Shown one piece after another: positions 1 through 8,598 of a stretch of DNA of 64,000 bases (the first letter of the stretch is position 1; each line of letters opens with the position of its first letter). The notes beneath the pieces were generated by a model. That model worked only from the letters and a program-made list of their open reading frames with translations, did not search any database and was not told the origin of the DNA. Made by a program: the position numbers and the translations under genes. Location: NCBI RefSeq assembly GCF_902497875.1, contig NZ_CABVHY010000030.1:26132-90131 (forward strand). Direction: 5' to 3'. The DNA is from Pseudomonas fluorescens (GTDB lineage Bacteria > Pseudomonadota > Gammaproteobacteria > Pseudomonadales > Pseudomonadaceae).

Positions 1-232
1 TTGGCCATCCGTTGAGGTCGAAACGTAGCAAGTCGGGGATATTTTCTGCCCACGGTGCGTCCTGGTCATTGTTCCCGCGCACTACGTGCAGTGGGGCGAT
101 AGACGCCAGTTGATAAAGAATGTCGGAATTGCCAATGTCGCCCGCGTGGATGATCCGTTCACAACCCTCCAGGGCAGCGCGGGCTTCGGCGCGGAGCAAA
201 CCATGAGTATCGGAAATCACGCCAACTTTCAT
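1..232 (-). CDS. YfcE/MJ0936-type metallophosphoesterase (N-terminal part, cut by window edge)
   Basis: The reverse strand from 232 reads continuously to the window edge, giving 77 residues. They begin MKVGVISDTHG and carry the metallophosphoesterase metal motifs: D8-x-H10, GD at 31-32 and GNND at 53-56. This spacing fits the small calcineurin-like YfcE/MJ0936 family, cytosolic phosphodiesterases of about 150-160 residues. The ATG at 232 has a GGGAG Shine-Dalgarno just upstream. The C-terminal half with the remaining metal histidines lies outside the window, so substrate and completeness cannot be judged. Confidence 0.85.
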   Translation of the reverse strand, partial: MKVGVISDTHGLLRAEARAALEGCERIIHAGDIGNSDILYQLASIAPLHVVRGNNDQDAPWAENIPDLLRFDLNGWP

Positions 233-398
233 GCAAAGCTCCCGACCAGGCTCAAGAATCGAACCCATTGTAACTAATCAAATGCCCTCGACGTGCGCGG
301 TGAGCTCGCAAAATCATAGACGGCGATACTGATCTCGCGGCTTAGACTGGCCACTCCTCTGCAACATCCCTGAAGCATTGCGCTGACGCAGAATTTAT

Positions 399-1166
399 TC
401 AGGAGCAATATTCAGACTTCTGATCATCGATGAGCCGCAAAGCGGATTCCCAAGCCAAGAGATGAAGATTGTCTCGAATCTCATCTGCTGACTGCTTGGC
501 TGTGAGTTCACATATGTGTTTTGAGGGGTAACGCAGAGGTTGCCCGCCAGCCAACGCAGCGACCTGAGCTTGACAGGCTCGCTCCAGGAAATAGATCTGG
601 TTGAAGGCCTCGGCAACGGAGCCTCCGACAGCCAACAACCCATGGTTTCGCAGGATCATTGCCATGTTCGAACCGAGATCCGCCACAAGTCGCGGGCATT
701 CGGCAGGATTAAGAGCGATACCTTCATAATCATGATAACTGAGGCAGTCATAGAACTTTAAAGCGTGCTGTGTAATCGGCAGCAGGCCTTCCTCTTGAGC
801 AGATACTGCCATACCTGCCGACGTATGAGTATGCACGATGCAAACAGCGTCATGGCGAGCGCCGTGAATGGCTGAGTGGATATTGAATCCGGCCTTGTTA
901 ATCGGCCCTGCATTGTGGCATTCATCCACGAGGTCGCCGTTAATATCGATCTTGACCAGATCAGATGCTTTCATCTCGTGAAACAGTACGCCATAGCGAT
1001 TAATGAAAAACAGATCTTTAGCACTTGGAACCCGCACCGAAATATGGGTGTCGATCAGGTCAGTCATTCGAAAATGAGCGAGCAGTCGATAAAAGGCTGC
1101 CAGTTCGCAGCGAACACTCCATTCAGTAGTGGAAACGAAAGCATGGGGACTTGCGATATTGGACAT
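399..1166 (-). CDS. Class II aldolase/adducin family protein
   Basis: A 255-residue protein of the class II aldolase/adducin fold. The zinc-ligand signature H112-T-H114 and the later H175 (in RNHGLL) are visible. The segment before the HTH motif reads NKAGFNIHSAIH, typical of the adducin-like subgroup, and lacks the Glu used by fuculose-phosphate aldolase. Retro-aldol, decarboxylase or other lyase chemistry are all possible. The start at 1166 is preferred because AGGTGGAG precedes it; an in-frame extension to 1250 has no such site. It is the most downstream gene of the hyu cluster and presumably processes a product of that pathway. Confidence 0.8.
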   Translation of the reverse strand: MSNIASPHAFVSTTEWSVRCELAAFYRLLAHFRMTDLIDTHISVRVPSAKDLFFINRYGVLFHEMKASDLVKIDINGDLVDECHNAGPINKAGFNIHSAIHGARHDAVCIVHTHTSAGMAVSAQEEGLLPITQHALKFYDCLSYHDYEGIALNPAECPRLVADLGSNMAMILRNHGLLAVGGSVAEAFNQIYFLERACQAQVAALAGGQPLRYPSKHICELTAKQSADEIRDNLHLLAWESALRLIDDQKSEYCS

Positions 1167-1281
1167 AAGGCTCCACCTAAGCAAACAAACAGGACGCAAA
1201 TAAAAATAAAAACACCGAATTTTAAACGAAAAAAAACTCCGCGACGTCATTTGAAATCGCCAAGAGGGGCTACAACTTAAC

Positions 1282-1989
1282 TTAGTAGTTGTAGGCTTCC
1301 TTAATTTTTTTCCAGGAATCGCCTATGTGAACCCTGAGAGCTTCAATGACCTTTTGCTCGTCTTTAGTGCGAAATGCCTCAACAATTGGCCAATGGTCTA
1401 TTGCCGCATCCTCAAGACTTTCAAATCGATGTTCAACTAAACTGATCGAAATCTGTATTTCTGCGTAGAGATTGGAAAAAGCCCGAACGGTCTGTGTGTT
1501 TCTCGATAGTTCACAAATTCGCTGATGGAAAGCGATGTCGCGTTCGACAAGCTCCATTTCACGCCCTGTCTTTGCAGCTGCCTCCATCTGGCGGACGATG
1601 TCAGCCAGGCTCTCAATGTCCTCATCGGTGAGATATCGAAATGCCTGACGAACCGCAAACTCCTCCAACGCCATCCGGAATGAGAAAATATCCTGGATGT
1701 CCGACTCCGAAAACGAACGGACGAATGTGCCTCGCCGTGGGCTGGAGATGAGCAAGCCTCGCTCCTCCAGCTTGCGGATCGCCTCCCGGATCGGGTTACG
1801 GCTTATCTTCAACGTTCGTGCCAGTTCGGCCTCATTAACGCGCTGTCCCGCCTTCAATTGGCCGCTGACCAGCAGCTTGTACAGGTACTCGGTCACCTGC
1901 TCCGACAGACTCTTACTGTCGACAATGGGTGCTGGGAACAAGCCTGGTTCGCTCGTAGGGACGTTTGAATCTGAGGAGAACTGATTCAT
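1282..1989 (-). CDS. GntR-family transcriptional regulator, FCD (FadR) subfamily
   Basis: A 235-residue regulator with an N-terminal winged helix (about residues 28-98, including the NEAELARTLKISRNPIREA helix-turn-helix). An all-helical FCD ligand domain follows (about 105-225). The FCD metal-binding pattern appears present, with D-x3-H in RDIAFHQ and further histidines in VEHRF and DHWPI. It lies within the hyu cluster and is the likely local regulator. A palindromic box upstream of it (2069-2080) recurs upstream of hyuA. The effector is unknown and is likely a carboxylated pathway compound. Confidence 0.88.
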   Translation of the reverse strand: MNQFSSDSNVPTSEPGLFPAPIVDSKSLSEQVTEYLYKLLVSGQLKAGQRVNEAELARTLKISRNPIREAIRKLEERGLLISSPRRGTFVRSFSESDIQDIFSFRMALEEFAVRQAFRYLTDEDIESLADIVRQMEAAAKTGREMELVERDIAFHQRICELSRNTQTVRAFSNLYAEIQISISLVEHRFESLEDAAIDHWPIVEAFRTKDEQKVIEALRVHIGDSWKKIKEAYNY

Positions 1990-2068
1990 CTGAAGTTAAC
2001 CCGCTGTGTCTTCGATGTAAGTCACTATCGTGGTCGAACTGAATCGTTTTACCGATTGCGCACTGTCG

Positions 2069-2080
2069 ACTGTGGACAGT
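2069..2080. promoter_or_regulatory. Candidate GntR operator ACTGTGGACAGT (copy 1)
   Basis: An inverted repeat ACTGT-GG-ACAGT sits about 90 bp upstream of the GntR start. The flanked 14-mer GACTGTGGACAGTT is identical at 8355-8368 upstream of hyuA. A TGT-NN-ACA core is typical of FCD-type GntR operators. A half site ACTGTCGAC directly precedes it (2062-2070). Regulator-operator pairing is inferred from the shared sequence and location. Confidence 0.6.
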
Positions 2081-2166
2081 TAGTTTGCGCTTTTATCCCG
2101 CCCCTGTCAATTCAAGTAGTCGTTGTTGCGCAGGCCCTTAAATATAAGCAGCCTACGCAAACATAA

Positions 2167-3504
2167 TTAATTTACTTTGCTAATACTGGGTCTATTCACC
2201 ACTCGAACTTTAGAGTTCAGACGCATTACTGCATAGGCGACAATGGCGGTGGCGGGCGCTGAGAATGTGGCTAGCAGACCCGTGCAATTCATAAGGATCA
2301 CACCCACGACCGAGGCAACCAACCACGCAGCCAATCCAGAATAGTTCACCGATTTGCAGGGGGCACTCGACACGCCGCCATCGTCAAGTTTTCGCACCTC
2401 GATAATTCTCGACATCGCGACACCCACCCAGGCGACAACGATAATCCCCTGATAGGCAAGAGCTTCCAACAGGTATTTGAAGACATCGGCGAGCATGAGG
2501 CAAAACACCAATACACCCACGACTACTGCCCACCAACCCCAGCTCCAGCGAATGCCAAAGAACTGACCTATGGTTTTCAAATTACCGGTAGCGACGAAGT
2601 AGTTAGCTGAATTGATACGGGTCTGTGTTGCCCATACGAAGAGCAGCCCCCAGAAGCCAAGCAAGCTCAGTATCGCCAGCACTACAGAAATTTCACTGAT
2701 CTTCTCGATGCTGGGGACAGAGCTGACCAGATAAATACCACACGCGCCATTGACGACAATGGTGACAAAGTAAAATAGAAATCCGAAGTTCCATTTGCTG
2801 TGGAATTCAACATCGGCGGCCTTGCCAAACTTCGCATACTCATAGGCAAAGAGCATAAGAACCCAGACGCCCATATAATAAACAAAGCAATTCCACCAAC
2901 CGTAAGGGGATGGGTTAGAGGGCCCAAACGTCATCCAATTGGTTGAATAGCCATATTCGGAAATAGAGATGCAAACGGCTGCTATGAGGCCTATGACATA
3001 GACCGGCAAAAGCACACCATTCAGTTTGTCGAGCCAGACCTGGATTTTCCCCAATACCAGTGGGACGCTATAGGCCACGACGATCAGAGCCGCGACGGTG
3101 TGATTGATCGAGGGGAAGAGATGGTTAATCGCCAGCGCGATGACAGACCCTTCGAACACCGCGTAATAGATTGCTGTAGCTCCGAGGATGATCGCAGCGA
3201 GCACGGCCCCTTTTGAGCCGAAAAGTTCTACCGAAAAGGAGGTCACTGAATGACCTGTCTTGATGGCATGGCGGGCCATTTGGGAGGTGATGATGCCATA
3301 GGAGATGACCGAAAGGAGCATCCCCGTAATTGCATTGAACGTTCCGAATTCTAACGCGAGCGCGCCGCCTACAATGATGTAGAACATTGCGCTACACACT
3401 GCCCACCACGCCATGGACAGTGATACTTTATTGATACGCTCGTCAAATCCCACCACGGTTGCAGGTTGCCCTGCGTTGCCGTTACTTTTAATTGGGCCCG
3501 CCAT
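2167..3504 (-). CDS. NCS1-type permease (cytosine/purine/allantoin transporter-like)
   Basis: A 445-residue integral membrane protein with about 12 predicted helices. The N-terminal region is rich in Gly and aromatics, and the overall layout resembles CodB-type NCS1 transporters, which import nucleobases, hydantoins or allantoin with a cation. I rank NCS1 first because the neighbouring HyuA/HyuB enzymes act on cyclic amides, which NCS1 family members carry (Mhp1 carries hydantoins). Assignment rests on overall character rather than a diagnostic motif. The gene lies between the HD protein and the GntR regulator on the same strand. Confidence 0.65.
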   Translation of the reverse strand: MAGPIKSNGNAGQPATVVGFDERINKVSLSMAWWAVCSAMFYIIVGGALALEFGTFNAITGMLLSVISYGIITSQMARHAIKTGHSVTSFSVELFGSKGAVLAAIILGATAIYYAVFEGSVIALAINHLFPSINHTVAALIVVAYSVPLVLGKIQVWLDKLNGVLLPVYVIGLIAAVCISISEYGYSTNWMTFGPSNPSPYGWWNCFVYYMGVWVLMLFAYEYAKFGKAADVEFHSKWNFGFLFYFVTIVVNGACGIYLVSSVPSIEKISEISVVLAILSLLGFWGLLFVWATQTRINSANYFVATGNLKTIGQFFGIRWSWGWWAVVVGVLVFCLMLADVFKYLLEALAYQGIIVVAWVGVAMSRIIEVRKLDDGGVSSAPCKSVNYSGLAAWLVASVVGVILMNCTGLLATFSAPATAIVAYAVMRLNSKVRVVNRPSISKVN

Positions 3505-3607
3505 TTTTTATATCTCCAGTTATAGAAGGAGGTGCTTAGAACACGTTTTATGGGCAGAAAAAACTAATTAAATGCTTCTTGGGGAACCCTGAAGCTTTTA
3601 GGTATGC

Positions 3608-4165
3608 TTATTGATGAGAATACGGCTTTCGAGAGAAAATCCTTTCTATCAAGGGAATGAAGCTTTCAAGACTCAAGGTATCGTAGTCTGGGTCGAACGA
3701 AGGACAATCCCATTCACGACAGAATTTGTCACACTCATCAAACCAAGGATGCCCACGAAATTTCTCGCGAGTGTTTTTGTCCCACCCCAGGTTCTCCCAG
3801 TAATAAAACCCTTGGAACACGTCGTGATTAAGCACAATCCAATGTGTTTTTTCGGACACATAGGGCTTAATAAGCGCACCCGCCAATTCAGCATGATTGT
3901 ACAGTGCGAGCGTATCGCCAATATCATGGATCAGCGCCGCTAGAACCATCTCATCATCGGCGCCATCACGCGTCGCCCGAGTAGCCGTCTGTAGCGAATG
4001 CTGAAGCCTGTCAATCTGGTATGGCTGCTCACCCTGCCCCAATAGTTGCAAGTGTTTGATCACCAGCTCAGGCATATGCTTATGTTCGTCAGTTTCGAAA
4101 GCGGAAATCAGCTTCCAATCTTCGGGCTTCATTTGATCAATACTTTTAAACTTCGCCTTTTCCAT
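3608..4165 (-). CDS. HD-domain metalloprotein (predicted HD phosphohydrolase or diiron oxygenase-like)
   Basis: A 185-residue HD-fold protein. The full HD ligand set is visible: H56 (RLQHSLQ), H80-D81 (LIHDIGD), H91 (YNHAEL), H114 (LNHD) and an Asp in FDPDYD near 158. This matches the COG4341 predicted HD phosphohydrolases. The same ligands are used by mixed-valent diiron oxygenases such as PhnZ, so a C-H oxidase role is an alternative. The PhnZ Tyr/Glu loop is not clearly conserved. Start at 4165 is supported by AGGAAAAGAG; a longer frame to 4267 would overrun the zinc-ribbon gene. It is co-directional with hyuAB. Confidence 0.75.
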   Translation of the reverse strand: MEKAKFKSIDQMKPEDWKLISAFETDEHKHMPELVIKHLQLLGQGEQPYQIDRLQHSLQTATRATRDGADDEMVLAALIHDIGDTLALYNHAELAGALIKPYVSEKTHWIVLNHDVFQGFYYWENLGWDKNTREKFRGHPWFDECDKFCREWDCPSFDPDYDTLSLESFIPLIERIFSRKPYSHQ

Positions 4166-4220
4166 CTCTTTTCCTATCCGTTCCGTCGGACGGGGGCCAT
4201 TACAGCCCCGCCGAGTATTT

Positions 4221-4397
4221 TTACTTCGAAGCACGCCGCTGTTGACGCTCAGCGCTCCATTTAACACACCAGTCGGAGCAGAATTCTTTACCGTCGACTT
4301 TCACTTTCGTAGGGGCATCCTGTTCATAGATCAGGACGCCGCAGTTAGAGCACTTTACGTAACGCTCGATATAGAGCCCATTTTCAGAGAATTTCAT
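4221..4397 (-). CDS. 58-residue zinc-ribbon protein in the hyu operon
   Basis: This small frame runs ATG at 4397 to TAA at 4221. It starts MKFSENGLYIERYVKC and holds two cysteine pairs, C16-x2-C19 and C40-x3-C44, spaced like a zinc ribbon, then a basic tail. Its start lies 2 bp beyond the hyuB stop (TGA-AG-ATG), so translation is probably coupled. By position and size it could be a small accessory subunit like the gamma subunits of acetone or acetophenone carboxylases, which partner HyuA/HyuB-like subunits. I do not recognise a named family with certainty. Confidence 0.75.
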   Translation of the reverse strand: MKFSENGLYIERYVKCSNCGVLIYEQDAPTKVKVDGKEFCSDWCVKWSAERQQRRASK

Positions 4398-4399
4398 CT

Positions 4400-6097
4400 T
4401 CAGTTCCCCGTGTATTGGTAATTCGACTTTGCAGATTCGAGTGATATATAGCCATCGCGCAGATCACGTTCGACTGACTCCGGTACTCGTTTTTTTGGAC
4501 TGCCGAAGCCGCCGCCTCCCGGTGTGGTCAACTTGACCCGATCACCCTCAAGGATGTCGACGTTCGAATAACGGCTCGTAGAAATCTTGCCGTACGCTTC
4601 GCACATCGTTTCCCACTTGTCCGAACCTTTTTTCTGGACAAGGGTGGCACCACAGCCGCCTTCCAGACCGCCGTCCAGGCCCCAGGGTTTGGTGAAATGC
4701 CGGTCGGTCATTTGCGAAACGGTGATAGTTTCATTCAGGCAAAGCATTTGTTTGGTGTAACCCAAACCACCCCGGAATTCGCCGGCACCGCCCGAGTCCG
4801 TATCTAAAGCGAGACGCTCGACACGCCATGGGAAGCGGGTTTCGAATACCTCGACTGGAGTGGTACGACAGTTGCCGTTGATCGAGTCAACAGCGTCGTT
4901 CCCATCCGCGAAAGCGCGCCCACCCCAGCCCACGGTTTCCAGGTCATAACAGGCGAAGTATTCGCCACTGGCTGCATCCACGCCGCCGAATACGAAGTTG
5001 CAATGTGTCGCGCCCTCGGCAGCCATGACTCGGTTGGGAACCGCGGTTGCCATTGCACCCAGAATCGCCCCGGTAATGCGTGGGTGTGTCTCGGTATTTC
5101 CTCCGACCGAAGGCGCCGGAAAATCCACGTTTACGATAGTGCCAGGAGGCGAAAGAACTTTGATCGGACGGAAACAGCCACTATTGCGCGGTATCGAAGG
5201 GTCCGTCATATGCAGTACAGCGTTATAGGCAGCTGACGTCGATACCCCCAGTGTTGCATTGATCGGACCACGTGCCTGTGGCGAAGAGCCTGTGTAGTCG
5301 ATGATGATTTGGTCGCCACGCACGTGAACTTCCACAGCGATGCGGTAGGTCTTGTTCGGGGTTACACCGTCACTTTCAACAGAATCTTCGAAGGAGTAGA
5401 TGCCATCAGGAATGGCTTCGATTTCGGCTTTCATGCGGCGTTCGGCGTAATCGAGCAGGTCACCTATGATTTGCTGCACTTCGCTAACGCCGTACTTCTC
5501 AAGAACATCGAGCATCTGGCGTTCGCCCAGATCTACAGCTGCAATCAAGGCGCGTAGATCGCCGTAGTTGGTCCGAGGCGTACGAACGTTGGCCAGCAAC
5601 AGCTTCCAGATATCGTTGTTGTCGACACCGGCGGATTTGATCTTCACCGGAGGAACACGCACACCTTCATGGAAGATTTCCGTGGCCTCGCCAGGGAAAC
5701 CGCCCGGTGCCATGCCACCGACTTCAGCGATATGACCAATGGCAATAGCCCAGCCTTGTAGCTCGCCATGGAAGAAGATCGGCTTGAAGAAGGTATGTTC
5801 AGGCGTGTGGAGGCCACCACGGTAGGGGTCGTTGTGGAGGATGATGTCACCTTCTTTGAGGGACACTACGTCGATTTCCTTCAAGCACGATTTCACCAGG
5901 AGCGGGATCCCACCGATCATGGCGGGGCAAAAATCGGCGACCGCAATCAGATTGCCCTGCTTGTCAGCCAGACCGCAGGTAAAGTCCAGCGCTTCGTTGA
6001 AGATCGTGGAGTAAGAGGTCTTCTGGAGGGTAATTCCCATTTCTCGACAGATAGAGACCATCGTCGAGTCGAGAACACTCATCGCTACCATATCCAT
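4400..6097 (-). CDS. Hydantoinase B/oxoprolinase family protein (HyuB-like)
   Basis: A 565-residue HyuB/oxoprolinase-B protein. Family features include the N-terminal FTCGLADKQGNLIA region, HNDPYRGGLHTPEH and the Gly-rich C-terminal TPGGGGFGSP. Length is normal for the family (about 550-590). With HyuA it would form an ATP-dependent cyclic amide hydrolase (hydantoin, oxoproline or lactam) or a carboxylase of the acetophenone or acetone type. The ATG overlaps the hyuA stop by one base (TAATG), so the subunits are co-translated. The zinc-ribbon partner hints at a carboxylase-like complex, but the substrate is undetermined. Confidence 0.88.
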   Translation of the reverse strand: MDMVAMSVLDSTMVSICREMGITLQKTSYSTIFNEALDFTCGLADKQGNLIAVADFCPAMIGGIPLLVKSCLKEIDVVSLKEGDIILHNDPYRGGLHTPEHTFFKPIFFHGELQGWAIAIGHIAEVGGMAPGGFPGEATEIFHEGVRVPPVKIKSAGVDNNDIWKLLLANVRTPRTNYGDLRALIAAVDLGERQMLDVLEKYGVSEVQQIIGDLLDYAERRMKAEIEAIPDGIYSFEDSVESDGVTPNKTYRIAVEVHVRGDQIIIDYTGSSPQARGPINATLGVSTSAAYNAVLHMTDPSIPRNSGCFRPIKVLSPPGTIVNVDFPAPSVGGNTETHPRITGAILGAMATAVPNRVMAAEGATHCNFVFGGVDAASGEYFACYDLETVGWGGRAFADGNDAVDSINGNCRTTPVEVFETRFPWRVERLALDTDSGGAGEFRGGLGYTKQMLCLNETITVSQMTDRHFTKPWGLDGGLEGGCGATLVQKKGSDKWETMCEAYGKISTSRYSNVDILEGDRVKLTTPGGGGFGSPKKRVPESVERDLRDGYISLESAKSNYQYTGN

Positions 6098-8145
6098 TAC
6101 TTGCCCTCCACGGATTTTGCAGTTACGAGCATGTAGCCGTATTCGTTAACGCGAATTTGCTGGTTGGGTCGCAGGATCGTGACTGAGGCGCTTTCTTCGA
6201 TGATCGCCGGCCCTGTAATCACATGGTTCTGGAGCAACTCTTCGCGGTTGTACACAGGCGTATCGATCCAGCCTCCCTCAAAGCGAACCTTGCGACTTGA
6301 ACTAGCCTTGGCAGGCTTTTCGGCAAGCGCCAGCGTCGGGATGTTCGGTTTCTCGCAAGAAGCGATTGCCACAGCTTTGATGGTCACAAGCTCAATGGTT
6401 TCGCCAGGCGTGGAGAAGCCGAACCGGGCCTTGTGAATTTCATGGAATTTCTGCCACAGCTGGTCGGCAGACTCGGGATCAATCGATGCCACGTTAACCG
6501 GCAGTTCCAGTCCGTGATTCTGACCGAGGTAACGCGCTTCGATGGAGCGTTGAACCTGAATGTTGTCAACGTAACCCTGTTCGGTCAGTTCACTGACCGC
6601 ACTCCTCACCAGGCCAGTCATCGCTTCATCGACCGCGAAGGCGTCGAACCGCGTGGAGACCTGTTGAATCGTCCGCTGCTTGTCGACACGAGCATTGGTC
6701 ATGATGAAACCGAATGCCGAGAACTGGCCGGGATAGTTCGGTACTAATCCTTGAGGGATGCCGCTGATCTCCAGCAGGTCGCAGATGTGAACCGGACCGG
6801 CTCCACCTGATGACAGCAGGGTGAAGTCGCGAGGGTCCAGACCGCGCTGCAACAGCACAGTACGCAGTGCACCCAGCATGTTGTTGTTGGCAATCTGGAG
6901 CATAGCCATGGCGGCTTCATCAACGGCCATGTGGAGTTTGTCTGCAATACGAGCAACCGCACGATGGGCGGCGCTAGCGTCGAGTTTCATCCGACCGCCC
7001 AGGAAGAAATCCGGGTTGATGCGACCCAGGACAACGTTCGCATCGGTAACGGTTGCTTCAAGGCCACCACGGCCATAGCAGGCAGGACCCGGAACGGATG
7101 TCGCAGACTGCGGCCCCATTCGCAACAGGCCACCTTTGTCAATCCACGCCAAGGAGCCGCCACCGGCACCGATGGTGTGTACGTCGATCATCGGAACCTG
7201 AATCGGAATACCCCACTCGATTTCAAAGTCGGTGGTGATGTTTTCCTGGCCGTTGACTACGGTTGCACAGTCGGTTGACGTGCCACCCATGTCGAAAACA
7301 ACCAGGTTTTTGATCCCGGTGAGTTCAGCTACTGTACGGGTGGCGACTACGGCACCCGTTGGTCCGGACAAGGCCATCTGCACGGGAGTAGCAGCTGCGC
7401 CCCAGATGCTGGATTCGCCACCATTGGACTTGATGACACCGACTTTATCGCCGATACCCAGATCATCGAGGCAAACCTTGATGCGTGCGAAGCTCTCTTG
7501 AACGATTGGCTTGAGAAAAGCATCAGCAATAGTTGTGGATGCCCGGTCGTATTCCTTCCACTTCGGAAGTACGTGAAACGAAGACGAAATCGGGATGTCA
7601 GGCAGTTCTTCAGCCAGGATCTGCGCGATACGGTCTTCATGCTTTGGATTGACGTAAGAGAACAAGGTGCATACGGCGATTGCTTCGATGGTGCCATCGT
7701 TACGAATGGCCTGAGCCACTTTGCGAACTGAGGCCTCATCCAGCGCAAGCACTACTTCACCCTGGGCGCTGATACGCTCGGCAACTTCATAGCAATCGGC
7801 TCGACTAACGAATGCCTTGGTCTTGATCCAAGTGATGTCGTAGTGGCTGCGGCGGTCGCCACGCTGGATGAACGGCACATCTTTGAAGCCGTTAGTTGTG
7901 ACGTAGGCAACCTTCGCGCCTTTTCGCGTCAACAGTGCGTTCGTAGCAATGGTGGTGCCCAGACGAACCTTGTTAACCGTTGCCATCGACTCGATTTTGG
8001 ACAGGCCTTCCAAAACACCATCGATAGGATTGGCTGGAGTGGTCAGATTCTTCCAGTTTTCAATCTTGCCAGTGGTGGCATCGTATGACACGAAGTCGGT
8101 AAACGTACCGCCAATGTCGACACCTACAATATTATCCTCACGCAT
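6097..8145 (-). CDS. Hydantoinase A/oxoprolinase family protein (HyuA-like)
   Basis: A 682-residue HyuA/oxoprolinase-A protein. DIGGTFTD at 10-17 is the phosphate-binding loop of this actin/hexokinase-like ATPase family. VFDMGGTSTDCA in the middle is the second phosphate motif, and HTIGAGGGS and SGPTGAV are also typical. It should activate the substrate carbonyl by ATP-dependent phosphorylation. It is the first gene of the minus-strand operon, followed by hyuB with a one-base overlap. The upstream 450-bp region carries the candidate GntR box. Substrate cannot be read from sequence alone. Confidence 0.9.
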   Translation of the reverse strand: MREDNIVGVDIGGTFTDFVSYDATTGKIENWKNLTTPANPIDGVLEGLSKIESMATVNKVRLGTTIATNALLTRKGAKVAYVTTNGFKDVPFIQRGDRRSHYDITWIKTKAFVSRADCYEVAERISAQGEVVLALDEASVRKVAQAIRNDGTIEAIAVCTLFSYVNPKHEDRIAQILAEELPDIPISSSFHVLPKWKEYDRASTTIADAFLKPIVQESFARIKVCLDDLGIGDKVGVIKSNGGESSIWGAAATPVQMALSGPTGAVVATRTVAELTGIKNLVVFDMGGTSTDCATVVNGQENITTDFEIEWGIPIQVPMIDVHTIGAGGGSLAWIDKGGLLRMGPQSATSVPGPACYGRGGLEATVTDANVVLGRINPDFFLGGRMKLDASAAHRAVARIADKLHMAVDEAAMAMLQIANNNMLGALRTVLLQRGLDPRDFTLLSSGGAGPVHICDLLEISGIPQGLVPNYPGQFSAFGFIMTNARVDKQRTIQQVSTRFDAFAVDEAMTGLVRSAVSELTEQGYVDNIQVQRSIEARYLGQNHGLELPVNVASIDPESADQLWQKFHEIHKARFGFSTPGETIELVTIKAVAIASCEKPNIPTLALAEKPAKASSSRKVRFEGGWIDTPVYNREELLQNHVITGPAIIEESASVTILRPNQQIRVNEYGYMLVTAKSVEGK

Positions 8146-8598
8146 AAGGCGCTCCGCTTTATTATTAATCTAACGTTTTCGGGGGCAGTTCTTAAAATAC
8201 TTTTTATGCGGTTATTACCGTGTGGGCCGCAATGTGACGCGGATAGTTATATTAATCACGGTAAGTGCACTTCTCTTATTTCAGGATGTTTTTTTATATT
8301 TGTACCTCGCGCATCTGATGCTTCGAGTCGCTTCAGATCTACCTGTGGACTGAAGACTGTGGACAGTTTGCCCTTGAGGTTATTTGCTGTCAACCGGTCG
8401 CTCACACAAGAGCAGCGAACGAGCCTCTACACGCCGCCGAGAGGGGCATCTGGTTGATGCTTTTGTGCTTGAAACCTTCAGTCTAGAGGGACAAGAAAGC
8501 GCCGGACCATTCGTCGCAGGAGGCCAGAACGACCAGGTTCGAGGGTGGAAGTGGCAAGGATTGCAGGGACGTGGAACCTGGAGCGAGGTGCTCGGGTT
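8146..8598. promoter_or_regulatory. hyuA upstream region with candidate GntR operator (copy 2)
   Basis: This 453-bp stretch separates hyuA from the LysR gene and holds no convincing gene. At 8356-8367 it has ACTGTGGACAGT, identical to the box upstream of the GntR gene. A related CTGTGGACTG lies just before it at 8343-8352. The pair would suit a dimer or tetramer of the local GntR regulator controlling hyuA. The box is about 210 bp from the hyuA ATG, so a long leader or looping must be assumed. Confidence 0.55.
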
